Below, piece after piece: positions 1-8,742 of a DNA stretch of 64,000 nt (its first letter is position 1; every line of letters begins with the position of its first letter). Location of the stretch: assembly GCF_009765965.1 (NCBI RefSeq), contig NZ_LMUL01000003.1, forward strand, positions 85,817 through 149,816, in the 5' to 3' direction. The DNA is from Caulobacter sp. S45. Lineage in GTDB: Bacteria > Pseudomonadota > Alphaproteobacteria > Caulobacterales > Caulobacteraceae. Under the pieces are notes generated by a model. The model was not told the DNA's origin. It ran no database searches and saw nothing but the letters and a program-made list of their open reading frames with translations. The position numbers and the translations under genes were made by a program.

Positions 1-1
1 C

Positions 2-406
2 GGCGAGGCCCAGCGGGTCAAGCTGTCCAAGGAACTCAGCCGCCGCGCCACCGGCCGCACCCTCTACATCCTCGACGAACCCACCACCGGCCTGCACTTC
101 GAAGACACCAAGAAGCTGCTCGAGGTGCTGCACGAGCTGGTCGACCAGGGCAACACCGTGGTGGTGATCGAGCATAACCTCGACGTGGTGAAGACCGCCG
201 ACTGGCTGCTCGATTTCGGGCCGGAAGGTGGCGACGGCGGTGGCAGAATCGTGGCGGAAGGCTCTCCGGAGCAGGTCGCCAAGGATAAGGGGAGCTGGAC
301 CGGCAAATATCTCGCTGAAGTCCTCGACCGCCATGAGCAGAGGCGGCGCGATCGTGTCCAAGCCTTGGGCAAATCGGTGCGCAAGAAGCAGCGCGCGACG
401 GCGTGA
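2..406 (+). CDS. uvrA: UvrABC excinuclease subunit A, C-terminal fragment
   Basis: Only the last 134 codons are inside the window; the gene runs off the left edge. UvrA is the damage-sensing ATPase of nucleotide excision repair, which loads UvrB on distorted DNA. Visible are the tail of the second ABC signature ([12 protein letters not shown]), the Walker B and D-loop ([12 protein letters not shown]), and the switch histidine region [11 protein letters not shown]. The [20 protein letters not shown] stretch is typical of UvrA C-termini. It ends in a basic tail and TGA. Identity is close to certain. Confidence 0.95.
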   Translation, partial: GEAQRVKLSKELSRRATGRTLYILDEPTTGLHFEDTKKLLEVLHELVDQGNTVVVIEHNLDVVKTADWLLDFGPEGGDGGGRIVAEGSPEQVAKDKGSWTGKYLAEVLDRHEQRRRDRVQALGKSVRKKQRATA

Positions 407-478
407 GCCCGCAGCCATCTTGCAACATTAATCGGTTTGAGTGAAAATTACCGCCTATCGGGAGGAGTAATCTAACCT

Positions 479-754
479 ATGTCGGTCATGTTCATCATCG
501 CCGCTGCGGCCGCCGCCGCCACGGCCGCAACGTCTCCGCCGGCCGTTCCCGCCGCTGGCGTGCCCGCCGCGACGGCCAAGACCGTGGCGATCGCCAATCC
601 CGACGAGAAGGTCTGCAAGCGGATCGTCACCACCGGCACGCGCTTCTCCAGCTCCGACTGCCGCACGCGCGCGGAGTGGGCGCAGCTGTCCGCCGACTCG
701 CGTCAGGCCACGACCGATATGACCACGCGGTCGACCGGCTTCAGCGGCAAGTAG
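479..754 (+). CDS. Small secreted or periplasmic protein of unknown function
   Basis: This 91-residue protein begins with a very alanine-rich hydrophobic stretch (residues 4-17) that can act as a signal peptide. A proline/alanine linker and a short C-terminal domain with two cysteines (VCKRIVTTGTRF...DCRT) follow. The two-cysteine pattern with GTRF or GSRF recurs in short exported proteins of Caulobacterales and Sphingomonadales, but I know no function for it. A purine-rich GGAGGAG lies at 461-467, a somewhat long distance from ATG 479; the in-frame ATG at 488 is an alternative start. A hairpin follows the gene. Confidence 0.75.
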   Translation: MSVMFIIAAAAAAATAATSPPAVPAAGVPAATAKTVAIANPDEKVCKRIVTTGTRFSSSDCRTRAEWAQLSADSRQATTDMTTRSTGFSGK

Positions 755-764
755 TCCGACACCT

Positions 765-787
765 CCCGGCGGCCCACAGCCGCCGGG
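765..787. terminator. Hairpin between convergent genes
   Basis: A perfect 9-bp GC stem (765-773 with 779-787) with a 5-nt loop lies between the convergent stops of the small secreted protein and pheS. No T-tract follows on either strand, so it is at best a weak bidirectional terminator. Confidence 0.45.
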
Positions 788-805
788 GACGCCACACGCC
801 CTACG

Positions 806-1906
806 TCAGCCCGGGTTCAGGGGCGACAGCGGCGTGAAGGGCGAGAACCCGTAGTGCTTCAGCCAGCGCACGTCGCTGGCGAACATGTCCCGCAGGTCCG
901 GGGCGCCGTACTTCAGCATCCCCAGCCGGTCCACGCCGAAGCCGAAGGCGAAGCCCTGCCATTCCTCGGGGTCCAGGCCGCAATTGCGTAGCACGTTGGG
1001 GTGGACCATGCCGCAGCCCACCACCTCCAGCCAATCCTCGCCCTGACCGATCTTGATCTCGCCGCCCGAGCGGTCGCAGCGCACGTCCATCTCCGCCGAC
1101 GGCTCGGTGAACGGGAAGTGGTGGGGCCGGAAGCGGGTAGTCACGCCTTCGGTCTCGAAGAAGCGCGACATGAAGGTGTCCAGCGTCCACTTCAGGTGGC
1201 CCATGTTCACCGTCCGGTCGATCACCAGGCCTTCCATCTGGTGGAACATCGGGGTGTGGGTCTGGTCGCTGTCGCAGCGGTAGGTGCGGCCGGGCGCGAT
1301 GATGCGGATCGGCGGCGCCTGGCTCATCATCGTGCGCACCTGCACCGGCGAGGTGTGGGTCCGCAGCACCTTGCGCTCGCCGTTCTCGTCGGGGGCGAAG
1401 AAGAAGGTGTCGTGCATCTCGCGCGCCGGGTGCTTGGGCGGGAAGTTCAGGGCGGTGAAATTGTGGAAGTCGTCCTCGATGTCGGGGCCTTCGGCCACCG
1501 CGAAGCCCATCTCGGCGAAGATGGCGATCATCTCGTCCATCACCCGCAGGGTGGGATGCAGGCCGCCGCGCCGACGGGTCGGGGCCGGCAGGCTGAGGTC
1601 CAGCCGCTCGTTGGCGAGCTGAGCATCCAGCGCCTCGGCTTCCAGCACCGCGCGGCGTTCGGCGATGGCCGCCTGCACCTGGTCGCGCAGCCCGTTGATC
1701 TGCGGCCCGCGTTCGCGTCGTTCGTCCGGGCTCATGGCCCCCAGCGACTTGAGCAGGGCCGAGATCGACCCGGACTTGCCAAGCGCCGCGATCCGGATCG
1801 CTTCCAGCGCGTTCAGGTCGGCCGCCGCGGCGACGGCGGCGGAGAGCTCCGCGCCAAGCTGAGGCAGCGCGTTCGGATCGAGATTGTCGGGGCTGACGTC
1901 GGACAT
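806..1906 (-). CDS. pheS: Phenylalanyl-tRNA synthetase alpha subunit
   Basis: This is the catalytic alpha subunit (366 aa) of the alpha2beta2 class II synthetase that charges tRNA-Phe. The N-terminal coiled coil (about residues 1-110) is followed by the class II core. Motif 2 reads [18 protein letters not shown], then comes the [14 protein letters not shown] region, and motif 3 is [13 protein letters not shown] near the C-terminus. The partner pheT, which usually follows directly, is absent: the next gene downstream is convergent. ATG 1906 follows a 13-codon leader ORF that overlaps a hairpin, suggesting attenuation or translational coupling. Confidence 0.96.
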   Translation of the reverse strand: MSDVSPDNLDPNALPQLGAELSAAVAAAADLNALEAIRIAALGKSGSISALLKSLGAMSPDERRERGPQINGLRDQVQAAIAERRAVLEAEALDAQLANERLDLSLPAPTRRRGGLHPTLRVMDEMIAIFAEMGFAVAEGPDIEDDFHNFTALNFPPKHPAREMHDTFFFAPDENGERKVLRTHTSPVQVRTMMSQAPPIRIIAPGRTYRCDSDQTHTPMFHQMEGLVIDRTVNMGHLKWTLDTFMSRFFETEGVTTRFRPHHFPFTEPSAEMDVRCDRSGGEIKIGQGEDWLEVVGCGMVHPNVLRNCGLDPEEWQGFAFGFGVDRLGMLKYGAPDLRDMFASDVRWLKHYGFSPFTPLSPLNPG

Positions 1907-1912
1907 GGCGTC

Positions 1913-1954
1913 TTAAAACACGAAAGCCCCCGCCCTCCACAAGGCGGGAAGCAC
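1913..1954 (-). CDS. Putative pheS leader peptide (13 aa)
   Basis: A short ORF begins at GTG 1954-1952, five bases after an AGGGG ribosome-binding site (1964-1960). It encodes MLPALWRAGAFVF and ends in TAA seven bases before the pheS ATG. Two of its last three codons are Phe. It spans the hairpin at 1929-1948, and the Phe codons lie in the T-rich tract just after the stem. E. coli pheST is controlled by a Phe-rich leader peptide (pheM), so the analogy is attractive. The peptide is short, though, and the Phe codons fall after the hairpin rather than before it. Confidence 0.35.
   Translation of the reverse strand: MLPALWRAGAFVF
1915..1948 (-). terminator. Hairpin with T-rich tract in the tauE-pheS gap
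   Basis: On the minus strand a CCCGCC/GGCGGG stem (1943-1948 with 1929-1934, 8-nt loop) is followed by GCTTTCGTGTTTTA. It can terminate the upstream tauE-like transcript or attenuate transcription into pheS. It overlaps the putative leader ORF. Confidence 0.5.
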
Positions 1955-1967
1955 GAATTCCCCTGGA

Positions 1968-2888
1968 TTAGTGCGTCAGCTTGGCCCCGACCAGCATCAG
2001 CATGGCCGCCAGGAACGGCCGCAGCATCAGTTCCGGGATGCGCGTGGTGAGATAGCTGCCGACGATGATGCCCGGGATCGACCCCACCAGCAGCTCGCCC
2101 AACACCCTCAGGTCCACCGTTCCCAGCCACAGGTGGCCCAGCCCCGCGATCAGGGTCAGCGGCACGGCGTGGGCGATGTCGGAGCCGACGACCTTGGCGA
2201 TGGGCATGCGCGGATACAGGAACACCAGCACCGTCACCCCGATCGCCCCGGCGCCCACCGAAGACAGGGTGATCAGCACGCCGAGACCCGCGCCCAGCAA
2301 GGTGGTCAGCCAGGCGGTCTTGCGCGGGTTCGGCTGGGGCCAGCGGGCCGCGGCGTAGGCCAGCAGCCGGCTGCGGAACAACAGGCAGACCGCCGTCAGG
2401 ATCAGCGCGAAACCGAGGGTGACGGAGATCAGCTTGGAAGCGCCGTCGCTGTGGACGCCCAGGCCGTAGAGCACGCCCAGCGTCGCCAGGGCGGCCGGGA
2501 TGCTGCCGAGCGCCAGGCGGCCGGTGATCTTCCAGTCCACCGTCTTGTTCAGGCCGTGGACCGCGGTGCCCACCGTCTTGGTGCCGGAGGCGAACAGCAG
2601 GTCGGTGCCGACCGCCGCCCCGGGATGGAAGCCGAACAGCAGCACCAGCATCGGCGTCATCAGCGATCCGCCGGCCACGCCGGTCAGGCCGACCAGGACG
2701 CCGACGACGAAACCCGACAGCGAATAGAGCGGGTTGATGTGCAGCGAGGGGGCCAGCATCCACGCGCCGCCCCGATCCAGCGCCGCCACCACCCCGGTCA
2801 AGGCCAGGAAGCCGGTGACAGCGAACAGCAGCACCCAGATCCGGGGTTTCAACGACGGGAGGTGAGAGTGCGCAGTGTCGATGGTCAT
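1968..2888 (-). CDS. TauE/SafE (DUF81) family membrane permease
   Basis: This 306-residue polytopic inner-membrane protein of the TauE/SafE family transports sulfonates, sulfite/sulfide or other small anions; the substrate here is unknown. Family features are the two repeated four-helix halves, the glycine-rich GVLVGLTGVAGGSLMTP near residue 60, a second SSVGAGAIGV motif in the C-terminal half, and GTDLLFASGTKT. It starts at residue MTIDTAHSH and lies 61 bp upstream of pheS on the same strand, divergent from the M28 peptidase. The link to pheS is probably positional only. Confidence 0.88.
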   Translation of the reverse strand: MTIDTAHSHLPSLKPRIWVLLFAVTGFLALTGVVAALDRGGAWMLAPSLHINPLYSLSGFVVGVLVGLTGVAGGSLMTPMLVLLFGFHPGAAVGTDLLFASGTKTVGTAVHGLNKTVDWKITGRLALGSIPAALATLGVLYGLGVHSDGASKLISVTLGFALILTAVCLLFRSRLLAYAAARWPQPNPRKTAWLTTLLGAGLGVLITLSSVGAGAIGVTVLVFLYPRMPIAKVVGSDIAHAVPLTLIAGLGHLWLGTVDLRVLGELLVGSIPGIIVGSYLTTRIPELMLRPFLAAMLMLVGAKLTH

Positions 2889-3073
2889 TCGCCGCTCGCC
2901 TTCACCTTCCGCAACGCGCGCGGCCGAGGCTGGATCATTCGCCTTCGATCACGTTCCGTCGATCCCAAGTTTCTGTGATCGGCCATTAGAAGCGCTGGGG
3001 GCGCTTGTGCGGGAACCCGGCTTCGGGAACAGTGGCTTGAGCCACGCTGGGCCGAGGAAAGCTGGGGCCGCAC

Positions 3074-5497
3074 GTGCGATCCGTGGTCTTTATTGTCGCC
3101 GTGGCGCTGGGATTGATCCTGGCCGCCATGGCCATCCGCCCGCCGACGGCGCGCCCGGCCTCCGCGCCGGTGGAGGTCTTCTCCGCCCAGCGCGCCATGA
3201 CCGACGTGCGTGTCATCGCCCAGCGCGCCCATCCCACCGGCTCAGCCGACCTCGCCCGCGTGCAGGCCCATGTGGCCGATCGTTTCCGGGCCCTGGGCCT
3301 GGATGTGTCGATCCATGCCGGCGATGGGGTGGACGACCGGATCAAATGGGCGCCCGACCTGGTCGTCGCCGCGCATGTCCGCAACATCGTCGCCGTCCTG
3401 CACGGGCGCTCGCCAACCGCGCCGGCGGTGATGGTCATGTGCCACGCCGACAGCGTCGCCAACTCGCCAGGCGCCGCCGACGACACCGCCTCGGTCGCCG
3501 CCGCCCTGGAGATCGCCCGCAGCCTGAAGGCGACCGGGCCCTACGCCCGCGACGTGGTGTTCCTGATCACCGACGGGGAGGAAGCCGGACTGCTGGGCGC
3601 GCAGGCCTTCTTTGCAACCGACCCGCTTCGCAGCCACATCGGCGAAGTGCTGAACATGGAGGCGCGTGGCGACGCCGGCCGGGCCGCCATGTTCGAGACC
3701 GGACCGGACAACGGCGCCCTGATCGACATCTACCGGCGCACGATCCCCCATCCCGACACCAATTCGCTGGCGACGGCGATCTATCGCCTACTGCCCAACG
3801 GCACCGACTTCACCCCCGCCCTGGCGAGCGGCCACACCGGGATGAACTTCGCCTTCATCGGCGACCAGCTCGCCTATCACACGCCCCTGGCCACGCCCGA
3901 GCACCTCAGCACCGGCAGCCTTCAGCATATTGGCGAGCAGGTGCTGGCCGCGACGCGCGCCCTGGCCAGCGTCCAGAGACCGCCCCCGCCACGCCCGGAC
4001 CCGGTGTTCTTCGACCTGATGGGGCGGACGATGGTGGTCTATCCGGTCTGGCTGCAATGGGCGCCGATCGCGCTCGCCGGCGTGCTTATCGCCATGGCCA
4101 TCCGCCGGGCGCGCAAACGGGGTCGTCCCAGCGGCCCCCTGGCGACCTGGCCCACCATCGCGCGGGGCGCGGCGGGCATGGGCCTGGCGGTGGCGGGCTC
4201 CGCGCTGGCGCTGAGGCTGGCGGGACAGGCGTTGGGCGCGGGGAACGCGCGCATCTACGCCCTGGTCGGCCATTACGACCTCCTGCTGACGGGCGCGGCC
4301 CTGCTGACATTGGGGGTCTGCCTGAGCGCGATCGGGGCCATGCGCATCGGTCGCCACCGTGTTCCTGTCGCCATCCTTGCGCTGATCGTCGGCGCGGCGT
4401 GCAGCCTGTTCGGCGGCTTCGATCCGCTGGGGGCCGGGCTCGGCGTCGCCGCCGCGCTGGCGGCGGTCTTCGCCTTGGACAAGCCCGTCGACGCCTGGAA
4501 CGGCTGGTTGGGCGCGCTTCTGGCCACGCTGCTCGTCGCCGTCGTCGTCCAGGTTCTGCTGCCGGCGGGCGGCTTCATGCTGGTCTGGCCATTGCTCGTC
4601 GCGTCGGCCGCAGCGCTGGTCACGCTGTACAGCGGCGAGATCCGCATCGGGGCCCCGCGCGCGGTATGGATTCCAGGCGTCGCCGCGGTGATCGTCGTCG
4701 CCCAGACCGCCGTCTGGAGCGAAGCCTTGTTCACCGCCGTCGGCCCATCCTTCCCGGCGATCCTGGCCGCAGCCGTGCTGATGGTCTTCGCGACCCTGGC
4801 CCCGCTAGCCAACGGCGTGGTGTGCACCGAGCCCGGGCGGTTGGTAGGCGTGCTTGTAGCCTCGCTCGGCGCCCTGATGCTCGTCCTGGTCGGCGCGCGA
4901 GGCCCCAGCGCCAGCCGCCCAGGGCTGACCCAGGCGATCTATGTGGCCGACCAGACCACGCCCGGCGCATCGCGCGCCTTCCGCATCGACGCGCTGCCCC
5001 ATCTCGATCCCTGGGCCAGGAGGGTGCTGACGTCCAACGGCGACAAGCCGACGCGAACACGGCTGGACGCCTTCCCTGTCGGTCCCGTCTGGCGCGCGGC
5101 CGCGCCTTTGGTCTCCACGCCGCCGCCCAGCGTCTCCATCGACCCCGTCGACGGGGTGGCGATCCTCAAGATCGCGCCGTCCGGCGAAGGGGCGGAAGGC
5201 CTGGACATCCTGGTCAAGCCCGACTTCGCCTTCGACGACGCCCGCTTCGACGGCGATCCGGTCCGCTTGAAGGGCCGCCCGGGCCAATGGTCGGAGGTGA
5301 GTTTCCAGGCGCCGTCGGCGGACGGGTTCAGCCTGGTCCTGCCGGCGCCGATCCATGGCGCGGTGGATGTGCGGGTGCGCGAAGTGCGCGACGGCTGGCC
5401 GGCCGGGCTCGCGCCGCCGCCCAAGCCCCGCAACCGGATGGGCTTTGGCCTCTCCGACAAGACCGAGACCATCGCACGCGCCCAGGCGAAGTGGTGA
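3074..5497 (+). CDS. Multi-pass membrane M28-family zinc peptidase
   Basis: This 807-residue protein has an N-terminal signal anchor (about residues 4-20), an M28 aminopeptidase domain to about residue 300, several transmembrane helices from about 340 to 620, and a C-terminal extracytoplasmic domain. The di-zinc ligands are visible: H124-A-D126, D136 in GAADD, E169/E170 in DGEEAG, E196 and H269 in YHTP. The layout matches the membrane-bound Fxna-like M28 group found in Caulobacterales. The substrate is not known; it probably removes N-terminal residues from peptides in the periplasm. The start is GTG 3074 with a weak GAGGAAAG upstream. Confidence 0.85.
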   Translation: MRSVVFIVAVALGLILAAMAIRPPTARPASAPVEVFSAQRAMTDVRVIAQRAHPTGSADLARVQAHVADRFRALGLDVSIHAGDGVDDRIKWAPDLVVAAHVRNIVAVLHGRSPTAPAVMVMCHADSVANSPGAADDTASVAAALEIARSLKATGPYARDVVFLITDGEEAGLLGAQAFFATDPLRSHIGEVLNMEARGDAGRAAMFETGPDNGALIDIYRRTIPHPDTNSLATAIYRLLPNGTDFTPALASGHTGMNFAFIGDQLAYHTPLATPEHLSTGSLQHIGEQVLAATRALASVQRPPPPRPDPVFFDLMGRTMVVYPVWLQWAPIALAGVLIAMAIRRARKRGRPSGPLATWPTIARGAAGMGLAVAGSALALRLAGQALGAGNARIYALVGHYDLLLTGAALLTLGVCLSAIGAMRIGRHRVPVAILALIVGAACSLFGGFDPLGAGLGVAAALAAVFALDKPVDAWNGWLGALLATLLVAVVVQVLLPAGGFMLVWPLLVASAAALVTLYSGEIRIGAPRAVWIPGVAAVIVVAQTAVWSEALFTAVGPSFPAILAAAVLMVFATLAPLANGVVCTEPGRLVGVLVASLGALMLVLVGARGPSASRPGLTQAIYVADQTTPGASRAFRIDALPHLDPWARRVLTSNGDKPTRTRLDAFPVGPVWRAAAPLVSTPPPSVSIDPVDGVAILKIAPSGEGAEGLDILVKPDFAFDDARFDGDPVRLKGRPGQWSEVSFQAPSADGFSLVLPAPIHGAVDVRVREVRDGWPAGLAPPPKPRNRMGFGLSDKTETIARAQAKW

Positions 5498-5578
5498 AGC
5501 GGGCAAGGATTGGACTTTGCCTCGCGCCCTGGACTATGCAGCCCGCACCGGCCCCCGCGCCGTTCGGAGTTTGATGGT

Positions 5579-6223
5579 TTGAGCGCGCTCATCGATGGTG
5601 TCGGCTGCTGGGCCTGGACAGGGCCCGTGCGCTTCGACGGCCGCGCCGCCCTGTTCCTCGACCGCGACGGTGTGATCGTCGAGGAGACCGACTATCTCGG
5701 CCGGCCGCAGGACGTGGCCCTGATCCCCACCGCCGGCGAGACCATCGCCGCCTTCAATGGAGCCGGCGTGCCGGTGATCGTGGTCACCAACCAATCCGGC
5801 GTGGGTCGGGGCTATTTCAGCTGGGACGATTTCGAGGCGGTGCAGGCGGAGATCGCCGCCCGGCTGGCCACCTTTGGCGCGCATGTGGACGCGGTGTTCG
5901 CCTGCGCCTTCCACAAGAAGGGGCTAGGCGACATGGCCGTGGCCGACCACCCCTGGCGCAAGCCGGGCGCCGGCATGCTGTACGAGGCCCACGCCCGGCT
6001 GGGCGTGGCGCTGGAGCGATCCTTCATCGTCGGGGACAAGGACAGCGATCTGGGGGCCGGACGGGCGGCGGGGCTGATGGGCGGACTGCACGTCTCCACC
6101 GGCCATGGCGACGCGACGCACCGCGCCGAGGCCCTGGCGCTGCAAACCTCCGCATTCGAGGTTAGGCTGGGCGACGATATCGGGGCGGCCAAGGTTTTGC
6201 TGACCCGGCTCGCGGGAGCTTGA
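5579..6223 (+). CDS. gmhB: D-glycero-D-manno-heptose-1,7-bisphosphate 7-phosphatase
   Basis: This HAD-superfamily phosphatase removes the 7-phosphate from heptose-1,7-bisphosphate in ADP-heptose synthesis for the LPS inner core. HAD motif I is FLDRDGVIVEE, motif II is VVTNQSGVGRG, and motif III and the acidic motif IV appear as RKPGAGM and VGDKDSDLGAG. I prefer TTG 5579 as start (GGAG at 5566-5569, 9-nt spacing, 214 aa, close to the usual family length); a longer in-frame TTG at 5510 lacks a spaced ribosome site. hldE starts 4 bases after the stop. The assignment is supported by the neighbouring hldE and hldD. Confidence 0.9.
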   Translation: MSALIDGVGCWAWTGPVRFDGRAALFLDRDGVIVEETDYLGRPQDVALIPTAGETIAAFNGAGVPVIVVTNQSGVGRGYFSWDDFEAVQAEIAARLATFGAHVDAVFACAFHKKGLGDMAVADHPWRKPGAGMLYEAHARLGVALERSFIVGDKDSDLGAGRAAGLMGGLHVSTGHGDATHRAEALALQTSAFEVRLGDDIGAAKVLLTRLAGA

Positions 6224-6227
6224 GGCC

Positions 6228-7691
6228 ATGCTGATCGACAAGATCCAGGGCCGGCGGGTGCTGGTGGTCGGCGACGTGATGCTGGACCATTACGTCTCCG
6301 GCGTGGTCGAGCGGGTTTCGCCCGAAGCGCCCGCCCTGGTGGTCAACGTCACGGAAGAACGCTCGATGCTGGGCGGGGCGGCCAACGTCGCGGCCAATAT
6401 CGCGGCGCTCGGCGGCCAAGCGGTCCTGGTCGGCGTGATCGGCCAGGACGCCGGCGGTCTACAGGTCGCCGACCTGATCGCCCGCCAGGGCGGAGCGGTG
6501 ATCGACGCCATGGTCCGCATCCCCGGCGCACCCACGACCCAGAAGACCCGCTATCTCGGCGGCGACCGCCACCTGCTGCGCGCCGACCGCGAGCGGATCG
6601 GGCTGGACGCCGAGGCGAAGGCCCTGGTCAGCGCGGCGGTCCACGCCCATCTGGCCGACTGCGAGGCGGTGGTGATCTCCGACTACGCCAAGGGCGTCGC
6701 CTGCCCCGAGGTTGTGCGCACGCTGATCGTGGCGGCGCGCAGGGCCGGCATCCCCATCGTGGTCGACCCCAAGCAGGCCGACCTGTCGATCTTCGAGGGC
6801 GCCAGCCTGCTGACCCCCAACCGCAAGGAGATGCGGCTGGCCACCGGCGAGCCCTGCGAGGACGACGCCTCCTGCGACGCGGGCGGTGCGAGGATCGTGG
6901 CGCTGACCCATTCCGCGGTGCTGCTGACCCGCTCGGAAAAGGGGATGCGGCTCTATCGCAACGGCCACCCGCCCTGGAACGAGGCGGCGCTGGCCAAGGT
7001 GATCCGCGACGTCTCGGGCGCCGGCGACACCGTGATCGCCGCCTGCGCCCTGGCGCTCGCCGCCGGGGCCGGGCTGCCGGACGCCGCCCATCTGGCCAAC
7101 GCGGCGGCGGCGGTGGCGGTGGGCAAGAGCGGCACCTCCTGCGTCACGCCCCAGGAGCTGAACCATGCCCTGCTGCACGGCCCCGACCACGACCTGGCGG
7201 CCGGCAAGCTGGCCCCGCTGGCCACCGCCCAGGATATCGTCGCCCATTGGCGTCACGCGCGCGCGCGCATCGGCTTCACCAACGGCTGCTTCGACCTGCT
7301 GCACCCCGGCCACGTCAAGCTGCTGGCCGCCGCGCGCGAGCTGTGCGACCGGCTGGTGGTGGGGCTGAACACCGACGCCTCGGTCAGCCGGCTCAAGGGG
7401 CCGGAACGCCCGATCCAGAGCGAACTGGCGCGGGCCGAGGTCATCGGCGCCCTGCGTTCGGTCGACCTGGTGGTGCTGTTCGACGAGGACACGCCGCGGA
7501 ACCTGATCGCGGCGTTGCGGCCCGAAGTGCTGGTGAAGGGCGCGGACTATACGGTGGAGACGGTGGTGGGATCGGACCTGGTGCTGGGTTGGGGCGGCGA
7601 GGTGAAGCTGGTGGAGCTGGCGCCGGACCAGTCCTCGTCGCGCCTGATCGCGCGCTCCCGCCTGACCACGACCAACGGCGGCGCGGCGTGA
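6228..7691 (+). CDS. hldE: Bifunctional heptose-7-phosphate kinase / heptose-1-phosphate adenylyltransferase
   Basis: This is a full-length (487 aa) fusion of two ADP-heptose enzymes. Residues 1 to about 315 form a PfkB/ribokinase-type kinase (VVGDVMLDHY, GGAANVAAN, and the catalytic SGAGDT near residue 263). Residues from about 340 form a cytidylyltransferase-like domain with NGCFDLLHPGH near residue 350. The kinase phosphorylates heptose-7-phosphate, GmhB dephosphorylates it, and the second domain adds AMP. It is co-transcribed with gmhB (4-nt gap) and overlaps hldD by GTGA, so production of the three enzymes is coupled. Confidence 0.97.
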   Translation: MLIDKIQGRRVLVVGDVMLDHYVSGVVERVSPEAPALVVNVTEERSMLGGAANVAANIAALGGQAVLVGVIGQDAGGLQVADLIARQGGAVIDAMVRIPGAPTTQKTRYLGGDRHLLRADRERIGLDAEAKALVSAAVHAHLADCEAVVISDYAKGVACPEVVRTLIVAARRAGIPIVVDPKQADLSIFEGASLLTPNRKEMRLATGEPCEDDASCDAGGARIVALTHSAVLLTRSEKGMRLYRNGHPPWNEAALAKVIRDVSGAGDTVIAACALALAAGAGLPDAAHLANAAAAVAVGKSGTSCVTPQELNHALLHGPDHDLAAGKLAPLATAQDIVAHWRHARARIGFTNGCFDLLHPGHVKLLAAARELCDRLVVGLNTDASVSRLKGPERPIQSELARAEVIGALRSVDLVVLFDEDTPRNLIAALRPEVLVKGADYTVETVVGSDLVLGWGGEVKLVELAPDQSSSRLIARSRLTTTNGGAA

Positions 7692-8674
7692 GCGGCCTGA
7701 CCCTGGTCACCGGCGCGGCCGGCTTCATCGGCTCCAACATCGCCCGGATGTTGGCGGAAGAAGGCGCGGACGTGGTCGCCTGCGACTGGTTCGGCCAAGG
7801 CCCGCAGTGGACCTACCTCGCCGACGTGCGCCTGCACGACATCGTGCGCCCCGAACGCCTGTCCGACTGGCTGGCCGGCGAGGGCCGCGAGGTGGAGACG
7901 GTGATCCACATGGGCGCCATCTCGGCCACCACCGAGACCGACGTCGACCGGATCGTCGAGCTGAACGTGCGCGCCACCCTGGACCTGTGGCGGTTCGCGA
8001 CCGAGCGCGGCGTGACCTTCATCTACGCCTCGTCGGCCGCCACCTATGGCGACGGTTCGGAGGGTTTCAACGACAATGATCACCCCGATCAGCTGGCTAA
8101 GCTGCGCCCTCTGAACGCTTACGGCTGGAGCAAGCATCTGGCCGACCGCCGTTTCGTCCACGACGCCGCGAGCGGCCGTCCGACGCCGCCGAAGTGGGCG
8201 GGGCTGAAGTTCTTCAACGTCTACGGCCCTAACGAGGCGCACAAGGCCGGCATGCGCTCGGTGGTGCACCAGATCTATCCGCTGGCGGCGCGGGGCGAGG
8301 CGGTGAGCCTGTTCCGCTCCGACAACCCGGCCTACGCCGACGGCGGGCAGCTGCGCGACTTCATCTACGTCAAAGATATCTGCGCCATCGTGCGCAACAT
8401 GCTGGGCGCCGAACAGCTGTCTGGAATCTACAACGCCGGCACGGGCCAGGCCCGCAGCTTCGCCGACCTGGCGCGCGCGGTGTTCTCGGCGCTCGGCCAG
8501 CCCGCCTCGATCACCTATCGCGAGATGCCCGAGGCGCTGAAGGGCAAGTATCAGTACTTCACCGAAGCCAACGTCGCCAAACTTCGCTTGCATGGCCTGG
8601 CCCCGAACTTCCACGGCCTGGAGGACGGGGTGGCCGACTATGTCCGCCATCTCGCCATGGAGTTCGGCGATTAG
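7688..8674 (+). CDS. hldD: ADP-L-glycero-D-manno-heptose-6-epimerase
   Basis: This extended short-chain dehydrogenase/reductase (328 aa) inverts C6 of ADP-heptose, the last step before transfer to LPS. It has the NAD(P)-binding TGAAGFIGSN at the N-terminus, the SSAATYG strand and the catalytic YGWSK motif, plus FFNVYGPNE and RDFIYVKD, as in HldD/RfaD. The start is GTG 7688, overlapping the hldE stop as GTGA; a longer open frame upstream lies inside hldE and is not coding. gmhA, the isomerase opening this pathway, is not in the window. Confidence 0.96.
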   Translation: MSGLTLVTGAAGFIGSNIARMLAEEGADVVACDWFGQGPQWTYLADVRLHDIVRPERLSDWLAGEGREVETVIHMGAISATTETDVDRIVELNVRATLDLWRFATERGVTFIYASSAATYGDGSEGFNDNDHPDQLAKLRPLNAYGWSKHLADRRFVHDAASGRPTPPKWAGLKFFNVYGPNEAHKAGMRSVVHQIYPLAARGEAVSLFRSDNPAYADGGQLRDFIYVKDICAIVRNMLGAEQLSGIYNAGTGQARSFADLARAVFSALGQPASITYREMPEALKGKYQYFTEANVAKLRLHGLAPNFHGLEDGVADYVRHLAMEFGD

Positions 8675-8742
8675 GGTTGGAGGCGCTCGCCTCAGGCCGC
8701 GATTCCGGCCTAAGACATGATCCACATCCTGGAGCTGCACCA

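Noticed and set aside
801-1940. Long minus-strand frame over pheS
   Set aside because: Arg/Pro-rich translation typical of an out-of-frame reading of a high-GC gene; the pheS frame has all motifs.
2875-5574. 899-codon plus-strand frame over the M28 peptidase
   Set aside because: Low-complexity Arg/Gly-rich product, shadow of the real peptidase frame.
5510-5578. N-terminal extension of gmhB from TTG 5510
   Set aside because: AAGGA directly abuts the codon with no spacer; TTG 5579 has a proper GGAG site.
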